IMG/VR virus record: IMGVR_UViG_3300031841_005424
Span: 1 to 64,000 of that record
Length of the DNA stretch: 64,000 nt
Origin: a virus
Reading direction: 5' to 3' (one strand)
In this document: positions 57,881 to 64,000 of the stretch, piece after piece
Layout of the letters: every line of letters begins with the position of its first letter
How positions within the stretch are numbered: position 1 is the stretch's first letter
The notes under the pieces: model-generated
What the model saw: only the letters and a program-made list of their open reading frames with translations
Database searches by the model: none
What the model was told of the DNA's origin: nothing
Made by a program: the position numbers and the translations under genes

Positions 57881-59104
57881 TCAACCTTTTATGTAAGTAA
57901 TTCGCACCACATCGCTTGGATCTAAGTCATATTGAAAAACAATCTGATTTGAGCCTTGCACCACATAATCGTTTGTTGCCCCAAGCGCTTGAATCACACC
58001 GTTAACAGTTACAGTCTCCGTGTTCGACCTAATGTCATGAATAGTTGTAAAAGTCCTCTTATCACCTGGTAGCGCTTCGTCCTCCTCCTTTAGCACCTCG
58101 TTTATAGAAAACCTAGAAGCCATTTCTGATGCCAGATTATCAGTTGTGACCACGTTTGCAGAAACATTGGCGCCTCCGCCAGTACCACTCGTGCTGAAAA
58201 AACTAGCAGCTGGAGCATTACCCAAGATATAGGGCGACATCAACAAAGAAGCTAATACCTCTTCCGGAACCCCTGCAAGGCCATAGTATGCCCCGTATTC
58301 ATGTTCTGGAATCTCTCCTAAAGTAATTCTTTCTCTTGGTATCTTTATCTCCACTGCGTTCTCTCTTATTGCATAGTGGGGCTTTTCTCTGTTCTTACCC
58401 TCTCCCACAATATAACCTATTACCTTAAGACTTATCTTGGTCTCAAATTTCCGTTCATCGGATGAAAAATCATTTAAGTTGTCATTAGAAGTAAAATCAG
58501 GCTGAATAAATCCTTCATATTTATGATCTTTTTCAGTCAAAGTAACAAAGTTAATGGTTCCAGGCTTTGTTATAAAAGGTGTCATCAGGTCATTCATTTG
58601 CTGCTGGTATTCTGTTCTTAAGGTTATCTCATAAGTCACCTCAACGTTTACCGGCATAGGAACCGAAACGGTTCTATATACAACCTTTGGATTAGGGCCT
58701 GGGTAGTTTTTCTGACCATAAAGCCTAAGAGCATCAGCGTTAGCAAATTTAAGCGTCTTTTGTTGGAATATTGTTCTCGTGATATTTAGAGCGCCGCCTT
58801 TGTCATCTTGGTTCTCCGGAACATTACCCTGGAACACACCTGGACTTTGTCTTGATTTAACAAAGTTTGTTCTGCGTATCGAAATAATAGGCAACACTAA
58901 TAAACCTTGCTGGTCTCTTATCTCCTTGTTACTCTTTACTTGGAAGGCTCTTTCTGCGGTACCCCAAATAACTGGTACTGGCTTGAAACCTTTGTTAGTA
59001 AGAGTCGATAAATTGAGTGATTCTACAAAATTTAAAACAGACTGATCTATCGTTTCTATAGTGGAGACTTCAAAATGTACTTTTTTATCAACTGTTTCTG
59101 ACAT
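57881..59104 (-). CDS. Tail completion / sheath-stabiliser protein, gp15-like
   Basis: 407 residues. 'KPVPVIWGTAERAFQVKSN', 'LLVLPIISIRRT', 'VEVTYEITLRTEYQQQMNDLMTPF' and 'SSDERKFETKISLKVIGYIV' correspond in order to T4 gp15 (sheath stabiliser). A unique C-terminal 140 residues (GGGANVSANVVTT...) follow. It lies after gp13- and gp14-like genes in T4 order. Confidence 0.7.
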   Translation of the reverse strand: MSETVDKKVHFEVSTIETIDQSVLNFVESLNLSTLTNKGFKPVPVIWGTAERAFQVKSNKEIRDQQGLLVLPIISIRRTNFVKSRQSPGVFQGNVPENQDDKGGALNITRTIFQQKTLKFANADALRLYGQKNYPGPNPKVVYRTVSVPMPVNVEVTYEITLRTEYQQQMNDLMTPFITKPGTINFVTLTEKDHKYEGFIQPDFTSNDNLNDFSSDERKFETKISLKVIGYIVGEGKNREKPHYAIRENAVEIKIPRERITLGEIPEHEYGAYYGLAGVPEEVLASLLMSPYILGNAPAASFFSTSGTGGGANVSANVVTTDNLASEMASRFSINEVLKEEDEALPGDKRTFTTIHDIRSNTETVTVNGVIQALGATNDYVVQGSNQIVFQYDLDPSDVVRITYIKG

Positions 59105-59588
59105 TGAACAAGCCCTCTCTAGCTCTTACGCATGTTGCTGCAATTTCAAAACTTGATTCTACTTGACCGAACAGCCATTTTGGCTCCTCAAGGGTTAAAA
59201 TCTCATACATGTGTTCGCCATATTGTATAAAATCACCTTCTCGAACAAAAAGATCTTGATCTTCTGTTAATCTCCTTTTATGGAAGGCAACAGATATCTT
59301 CTCAACCCTATCAACACCTAGAGGTGTCGTAGTCGTTGTTTGTGACTGATATTTAACCATCGCGTAGACTCTGATTGGGTCCAAAAAAGATTTATCGATC
59401 GATTCTCCATAAAGCTTATGGAATTTTGTATGTTCCAGACTTATTGGATAATATACTATAGTCTGGCCGATTACTCTTTCAATGACCTCATCATTAACCT
59501 GCTTTACAAAGTCCTTTTCCTTTTTGCCAGTAAATAATGGCGGGGGAGGACTTGCAGGTTGTGACCATCTGTTGTCGTCGCTTGCCAT
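59088..59588 (-). CDS. Neck protein, gp14-like
   Basis: 166 residues. 'FHKLYGESIDKSFLDPIRVYAMVKY' and 'VREGDFIQYGEHMYEILTLEEPKWLFGQ' match the strand order of T4 gp14 neck proteins. It overlaps the gp15-like gene by 17 nt. A Pro-rich N-terminus (PASPPPPLF) is unusual. Confidence 0.7.
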   Translation of the reverse strand: MASDDNRWSQPASPPPPLFTGKKEKDFVKQVNDEVIERVIGQTIVYYPISLEHTKFHKLYGESIDKSFLDPIRVYAMVKYQSQTTTTTPLGVDRVEKISVAFHKRRLTEDQDLFVREGDFIQYGEHMYEILTLEEPKWLFGQVESSFEIAATCVRAREGLFNVRNS

Positions 59589-59593
59589 TTATA

Positions 59594-60853
59594 TTACCCC
59601 ACAAAAATATAGTTTGGAATCTTCTGGACTGTCTTTTCTGCATTTTCCAACATTGTTGAGTCTCTCTCAGATAATTTAAGATAAGTTAATTCCGACAATG
59701 TGGTCTTCAACTCTTCTCTTAATTTCTGTTGCTCATCTTTTGCCTCAGCCAATAGGGCTGGGCCGTTTAGAGTAACCTGCTCGCCGGGGATTGGCACCGT
59801 CCCGAACTTGGACCTTACTTGGCCCAAAATCTCCTTGCAGAGGGCCAATGCGAACCTTCGAATCCACTGTTTACCTATTGCGTTGATACTAACAAATGGT
59901 ATATTACCAATCGGAAGAGTGTTCATGTTATTGACACCATCTTGCGCAGGATCATCACCTTCCCAAACATCCTCAGGGATCGAAAAATCAACCCACATCT
60001 TTGTTGGGCCACCAGTATATGGTATCGGGAACAATCTTAACTTATTGTTCTTCAGCTCATAAGAAAAATGAGACATCCTTGTGTATATCGCGTCCTCAAA
60101 AGCCATGGCTTGTGCTTTGTTGTGCCAAGCTGGAATCAGCTGAAAAGTCGAATCATCAGAGAACTGGCCATAATTATGCAAGTTACCCACGACGTTTAAG
60201 CCACCATAATACCCAAAGAACCGCCACATGGCGTGAGGTGTCTTATAATACACCTTCTTAACAAGAATCTTTTTATCACCAACAGACCCGGAAAATTCTG
60301 TACTGGTTGATATTATGTCTTGCAGATCATAATCTTGCTTTCCCGTTTCAATATTAACACTGGCAGAGAACTGTATAGAGTTCTTTAGTCCGATGTCTGC
60401 GCTTACGCCCTCTGTGGTTCTCCTTGACATCCCATAATCAAATCTAGGATATTTTAAGGCGACATGTTTGCCTCCCAGAGAGGAAGATAGAGAGCCAGAC
60501 ATTATATTGCCCTTAGAATCAAAACTACCTGTTGTGCTTCCTAGGGCATCTGAAAGCATGTTTGTTGCTTGGTGGACGTTTATTAGATAAGAATATTCCA
60601 ATACAGCTTCTTCATATGCTGCATAAACATTTCCTTCTGTGATCTCTAGATCAAGAACATCGCCTCCAAGCTTTTTATATACGTAAGATACTTGATCTAC
60701 CGCGCCGGATAAGAATTCGGAAGAATAAAGCGGAGCAGTGTCGTCTGAATAAATCTTATATGGCAGCGCATCATTAACATTCGATATAGTGCCCGTCACA
60801 GGCAGCACTACTGCAGAGAGCGTGCTGACTGGGGTCAGAGTAGGTAAAGACAT
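59594..60853 (-). CDS. Neck protein, gp13-like
   Basis: 419 residues. 'YAAYEEAVLEYSYLINVHQ', 'VKKVYYKTPHAMWRFFGYYGGLNVVGNLHNYGQ' and 'SKFGTVPIPGEQVTLNGPALLAEAKDEQQKL' are hallmark segments of phage neck/head-completion proteins of marine T4-like viruses. T4 gp13 is 309 aa. It closes the head after DNA packaging and docks the tail. Confidence 0.85.
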   Translation of the reverse strand: MSLPTLTPVSTLSAVVLPVTGTISNVNDALPYKIYSDDTAPLYSSEFLSGAVDQVSYVYKKLGGDVLDLEITEGNVYAAYEEAVLEYSYLINVHQATNMLSDALGSTTGSFDSKGNIMSGSLSSSLGGKHVALKYPRFDYGMSRRTTEGVSADIGLKNSIQFSASVNIETGKQDYDLQDIISTSTEFSGSVGDKKILVKKVYYKTPHAMWRFFGYYGGLNVVGNLHNYGQFSDDSTFQLIPAWHNKAQAMAFEDAIYTRMSHFSYELKNNKLRLFPIPYTGGPTKMWVDFSIPEDVWEGDDPAQDGVNNMNTLPIGNIPFVSINAIGKQWIRRFALALCKEILGQVRSKFGTVPIPGEQVTLNGPALLAEAKDEQQKLREELKTTLSELTYLKLSERDSTMLENAEKTVQKIPNYIFVG

Positions 60854-60917
60854 TCATTGTCCCTCGCTAAATATAGTTATTCAATATAACTAGTATTTGA
60901 GGCTGGCAAATGGCTGA

Positions 60918-61301
60918 CTAGTCTGTTTTTGTTTTGGTAGTGCGGCGTTTACGAGCTGTAGTCTTCTTAGTCGTGGTAGTTTTTTTAGTTGTTAGCTTCT
61001 TTGTTACGGCCTTCTTGAGGCCATTTGGCTTATTGTTCGAAGTTGTTTCGACTTGCTGTAGCTGCAATTCAGGCTCTAAAACTACTGTAGGAGAATCCTC
61101 TTTTATGTTCTCTGGTTCTTTGTTTTTAACAACAATGATATCGGATTTGCTTTCTTCTATTAGGTCTTTTGTTGTGACAATTTCCATACCAGATGAGGTG
61201 TCCTCTATGTTTGTAGAACTTTCTTTTGATTGTTCTAATCCAATGTTTTGCCTTAAAGTAGCAAATTTCTTTTTAAGTAGTCTGCGCTTTTTCTTTCCCA
61301 C
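60918..61301 (-). CDS. Lys/Thr-rich protein, histone H1-like tail
   Basis: 127 residues. Basic N-terminus (GKKKRRLLKKKFATLRQ), acidic middle and a C-terminal Lys/Thr repeat (KKLTTKKTTTTKKTTARKRR). Composition resembles DNA-condensing tails. In the head module it might bind packaged DNA; inference. Confidence 0.6.
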   Translation of the reverse strand: MGKKKRRLLKKKFATLRQNIGLEQSKESSTNIEDTSSGMEIVTTKDLIEESKSDIIVVKNKEPENIKEDSPTVVLEPELQLQQVETTSNNKPNGLKKAVTKKLTTKKTTTTKKTTARKRRTTKTKTD

Positions 61302-61303
61302 GG

Positions 61304-61471
61304 TTACTCCTTTTCGTCTTCGTCTTCATGAGGGCAAGGCTCCTCTTCGCATTCATGCTCCTCAGCAGCAGGCGCCTCTTTCACAACCGGCTCAGGTGCT
61401 CTTCTAATCAATCCGTTCAATTTTTCTGCAAGTCTTTGCAGAAATCTCATCTTCTTTTTCTTGACCGCCAT
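61304..61471 (-). CDS. Small protein with basic head and acidic Cys-rich tail
   Basis: 55 codons from ATG at 61471 with GGAGG 10 nt upstream: MAVKKKKMRFLQRLAEKLNG..., then Pro/Glu-rich 'EHECEEEPCPHEDEDE'. Stop 3 nt before the next ATG. Follows the terminator and CTATTTA element, so it opens the neck-gene transcript. Confidence 0.65.
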   Translation of the reverse strand: MAVKKKKMRFLQRLAEKLNGLIRRAPEPVVKEAPAAEEHECEEEPCPHEDEDEKE

Positions 61472-61500
61472 TTTGAATATCCTCCATTCAGGCTATGTAT

Positions 61501-61507
61501 TAAATAG
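61501..61507 (-). promoter_or_regulatory. CTATTTA candidate late promoter for neck genes
   Basis: CTATTTA 29 nt before the ATG of the 55-aa gene and 17 nt past the capsid-gene terminator. Confidence 0.5.
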
Positions 61508-61512
61508 TTCTT

Positions 61513-61544
61513 CAAAAAAGAAAAGCCCCGCACAAGGCGGGGCT
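61513..61544 (-). terminator. Strong terminator after major capsid gene
   Basis: 8-bp stem AGCCCCGC/GCGGGGCT with a 5-nt loop, followed on the minus strand by TTTCTTTTTT. Insulates capsid mRNA from neck genes. Confidence 0.92.
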
Positions 61545-61584
61545 CAACTCAATAGATTTCTCTATTACTTGTTATTGGGCGCTA

Positions 61585-63345
61585 TTAGGCACCGGACTCA
61601 CCGAGGAGACCACGGACAACAACAAGGCCGTACATGTCAGGACGTACCATCTTCTTGGCATAGCGCGTCATGACGCCCTTGCGAGGTACGAAGTCCTCGG
61701 TGCCAAAGATGGTGGGAGTGACCTGCAACGGTACGTATGGAGCATAAACGAAGCCGCTCTCGAGGAACGAGCTACCCTTACGACCAACGAGGATAACGTT
61801 GCGCAAGAAGTAAGGATCAACATAAACGTCGAACTTCTTGCTTAAGCTACCGGCGCGGACTGCGCCGATTGTGCCACGGTCCTGATCAGCAGTAACGCTT
61901 GCGCGGAAACCGCTGGTGAACTCAAGGATGTTAGCAACCTCAGGCGAACAAACAACAAAGTTTGCACCACCGCGAAGTGTCTTTCTGTGGATCTGAGCGC
62001 TTACATCATTGATAGTCTCAATGAGTGTCTCATACCACTCGCTAACAGTACCAGTGAAGTCAGGAGCAAGTGCGCTTGCACCAATTTCATTGCCGTTGCT
62101 GTCAACGAAAAGACCTGGTGCACGGCTCCAGTAGCGAGTACCAGCAGTTGCACCGTTTACAAGCTCACCTAGAAGCTCGCGGTCGATTTCCAAAGCAATC
62201 TGCTCAGAAAGAATACCGGTAAGCTCAACCTCTGCGTCCAAGTTGTGATAGGCGTTAAGGTCCTGACCCAATTCTGGAGACCACTTTGCCTTCAACTTCT
62301 TGGTCTGAGCGGTAACAGCAATGCTATCGACCTTGATGTCGATTTCGGCGATAGTTGACTTAGGATCAGTTGCTGATCCTGCATTACCAGTTCCTGGTCT
62401 TGGTTCTTCAAGACCCCATGGATCGTTACCAACAACAGAACCAACAGCGCCTCCGGCTTCGAACTGATCCACGATTGGATGTGTAAAAGCTATGGTAGCA
62501 GCCGCTGCAGGTGTTGGTGCACCGCCAGTCTGATGGATAACCGCAAGCAAGTTGCCGGATGCATCCAGCTGCGTCAATCTTCTGATATGCTTACCAGCAG
62601 TCGTTGTTACAACGACGCCAGCAAGGTGACCTGAGTCGAGAGTCGAAGGGACCTCTGAAGCTGAAACGGCGAGTACAGAGATTTGATCTGTGTCGTTGCT
62701 TGCCAAAAGATCAGCGTCATAACGAATAGCCTTAAGCGCAGCCTTACGGAAGTCTGTGTCGCCGAGCTTGATATTTGCTATTGTAGAAGCCGACAAAGAA
62801 TAAACTCCGTTATCTACAAACTGGCTAGCCTGCATTGTGACGATGCCAGTAGCAGAACCAGAAGGAGCCGCAAAAGCATTACCAAGGTTGTAATGACCGC
62901 CGGCTCGGCCTTGGCTGTCAGCTGAAAGCTGAACACCACCAGTCAACTGACGACCGACGATGTTACCACCGTACACTGATAAGTCAGCCTCAGCACCAAG
63001 ACGGCTGTCCTGATGTGTAAAGTCAAGGAAGAAGATGAGGCCAGATGGCAAGCTCATCGGCTGTACCGAGACAAGATCGTTAGCAATCAATCCACCGAAA
63101 ACACGGCGAACGATTGGGAAAGCAACTGCTGCGAAGCCTTCGACATCGCCAGCTGCCATAGAAGAAGCCTCACGGAGAAGCTCCTTGGCCTGGTTCTCAA
63201 GCAGAACGGCCATGCCCTGCTTCTGCTGTCCGTCGTTAAGTCCCTCAAGAAGACCAGTCTGCTCCCACTTGTTGAGCAGAGCCTCACCTTCCTTGCGAAC
63301 GTCACGAGTGACAACACCTTCAGTTAGTTTTTGTAATACAGACAT
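61585..63345 (-). CDS. Major capsid protein, gp23-like
   Basis: 586 residues (T4 gp23: 521). 'FPIVRRVFGGLIANDLVSVQPMSLPSGLIFFLDF' is the strongly conserved part of T4-type capsid proteins; 'LKAKWSPELGQDLNAYHNLDAEVELTGILSEQIALEIDRELL' is the next block; ends 'MYGLVVVRGLLG'. N-terminal 'TGLLEG' (about 30-35) fits the T4 prohead-protease site LxE. Forms HK97-type shells. Confidence 0.96.
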   Translation of the reverse strand: MSVLQKLTEGVVTRDVRKEGEALLNKWEQTGLLEGLNDGQQKQGMAVLLENQAKELLREASSMAAGDVEGFAAVAFPIVRRVFGGLIANDLVSVQPMSLPSGLIFFLDFTHQDSRLGAEADLSVYGGNIVGRQLTGGVQLSADSQGRAGGHYNLGNAFAAPSGSATGIVTMQASQFVDNGVYSLSASTIANIKLGDTDFRKAALKAIRYDADLLASNDTDQISVLAVSASEVPSTLDSGHLAGVVVTTTAGKHIRRLTQLDASGNLLAVIHQTGGAPTPAAAATIAFTHPIVDQFEAGGAVGSVVGNDPWGLEEPRPGTGNAGSATDPKSTIAEIDIKVDSIAVTAQTKKLKAKWSPELGQDLNAYHNLDAEVELTGILSEQIALEIDRELLGELVNGATAGTRYWSRAPGLFVDSNGNEIGASALAPDFTGTVSEWYETLIETINDVSAQIHRKTLRGGANFVVCSPEVANILEFTSGFRASVTADQDRGTIGAVRAGSLSKKFDVYVDPYFLRNVILVGRKGSSFLESGFVYAPYVPLQVTPTIFGTEDFVPRKGVMTRYAKKMVRPDMYGLVVVRGLLGESGA

Positions 63346-63369
63346 TGTATTATACCTCCAAAAAATGTT

Positions 63370-64000
63370 TTATTTCGTTATACCTGCTAATCTTTGCAAT
63401 CTTTCGAATGCGGGGTTAGCATTCCCCTTTTTTTGCTCTTCACGAGCGCTTACAAGCAGCGTAGACCTTCTAGAAACGGCTTCACTGAGGCTATTGACCT
63501 TCTTCTCTGCAGGTGAAGAGGTGACAGTCTCAAGAAGTGTATCAAAGATTATCTTTGCTTCTTGTATAGTTTCGGCTTTCGAAATGGATTCAACAATTCT
63601 TTCTTTTTGTCGCTCATTCAGGGAGGCATTTTCCAAAGCCCGACTAATATACAACAGCTTTGCGTTGGAGATATTTGCTGATTCCAACTTTTCTTGCAAA
63701 GTCTCTAGTGTTGTAACATATTGTTTGTTCTGCGCCTCTAATTTAGTGGCTGCAGAAGCTAAAACCTTGTTTTCTTCTTGAAGACTTGCGACTGTTTTGC
63801 GCAATTCCTCATTTTCTTTTTTTGTTTCGCTATCTTGTTCTCTTGCAAGCAGCATAGACTCGTATTCTCTCATGATTGGCTCAGGAGTGCCGGCCCAACC
63901 AGACTTTTGGGGCTCAAAATCCACTCTAACTCTTTCCATGAGGTCATCTATATCAATTTCTTCATTATCCAGACCTAATTCACTTAGTGCTTCCGCTACC
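63370..64000 (-). CDS. Prohead core/scaffold protein, gp22-like (5' end beyond window)
   Basis: Open to the right edge: the frame continues upstream of the ATG at 63939 with VAEALSELGLDNEEIDIDD, so the true start lies outside. The visible 210 residues are acidic then coiled-coil (KENEELRKTVASLQEENKVLASAATKLEAQ), ending 'AFERLQRLAGITK'. Position directly before the major capsid gene and coiled-coil form fit T4 gp22. Confidence 0.75.
   Translation of the reverse strand, partial: VAEALSELGLDNEEIDIDDLMERVRVDFEPQKSGWAGTPEPIMREYESMLLAREQDSETKKENEELRKTVASLQEENKVLASAATKLEAQNKQYVTTLETLQEKLESANISNAKLLYISRALENASLNERQKERIVESISKAETIQEAKIIFDTLLETVTSSPAEKKVNSLSEAVSRRSTLLVSAREEQKKGNANPAFERLQRLAGITK

Noticed and set aside
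1-64000. CRISPR array, insertion sequences, integrase or attachment sites
   Set aside because: No regularly spaced repeats, transposase, integrase or tRNA-end duplication was seen; the repeats present are in-frame protein repeats.

Overview
The window is a contiguous piece of a large tailed-phage genome (Caudoviricetes, T4-like myovirus). Essentially every gene lies on the minus strand, so the window reads biologically from right (64,000) to left (1). The call rests on a T4-type virion set in T4-like order (prohead core gp22-like, major capsid gp23, neck proteins gp13/gp14, tail completion gp15, sheath gp18, tube gp19, tail-assembly chaperone, tape measure, LysM wedge gp53) together with T4-type replication genes (UvsX/RecA, gp41-like helicase, gp32-like SSB, 5'-3' exonuclease). 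It departs from T4 in several ways: the replicative polymerase is a bacterial-type DnaE (family C), a small divergent family-A polymerase-like protein is also present, and a GroEL, a GroES-like protein, ClpP, Hsp20, a B12-type ribonucleotide reductase and ThyX are encoded. The combination suggests a marine or aquatic phage. A secreted lipoprotein with MopE-type CxGxDxDCDG repeats plus a von Willebrand A domain hints at a host among Myxococcota/deltaproteobacteria-like bacteria; this is inference only.

Layout, right to left. 64.0-57.1 kb: head and neck module (core, capsid, small Lys-rich and acidic proteins, gp13/14/15-like, small coiled-coil proteins). 56.6-45.5 kb: repeat-rich fibre-like protein, sheath, tube, a two-frame tail-assembly chaperone with a likely programmed frameshift, tape measure, baseplate proteins. 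45.5-41.5 kb: two large proteins of probable virion function. 41.6-33.2 kb: replication and recombination block (polA-like, tubulin/FtsZ-like candidate, SSB, UvsX, exonuclease, helicase, class II RNR). 33.2-22 kb: GroES-like, ThyX, MopE/VWA lipoprotein, nucleotidyltransferase-like gene, DnaE, cell-wall enzyme, dUTPase, IMP dehydrogenase. 22-11.3 kb: a stand-alone sigma region-4-like protein, acidic protein, ClpP, two large unknown proteins with N-termini like T4 capsid-targeting peptides, GroEL, glutaredoxin, a LeuA-dimer-like protein. 11.3-0 kb: dense accessory/early region of tiny genes (many SH3/KOW-like 'KVGDLV' paralogs), thymidine kinase, Dam methyltransferase with an overlapping nuclease-like gene, Hsp20, two tRNAs and a structured RNA with a perfect sigma70 promoter.

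Regulation seen in sequence: consensus host-type promoters (TTGACA-N16/17-TATAAT-like) stud the left arm and often overlap the stop codon of the preceding gene; a different AT-rich motif, CTATTTA, recurs upstream of virion genes and is a candidate late promoter; four strong hairpin terminators were found. The nucleotide genes (RNR, ThyX, Tdk, Dut, IMPDH-like) would feed DNA synthesis by DnaE/gp41/gp32/UvsX, while the chaperone and protease set would support assembly of the T4-like virion.

The most unusual features are the 116-nt tRNA-like cloverleaf RNA, the tandem KVGDLV cassettes joined by an identical 14-nt overlap, the MopE/VWA lipoprotein, the SD-flanked +1 frameshift candidate in the chaperone gene, and the tubulin-like and minimal polA-like neighbours.
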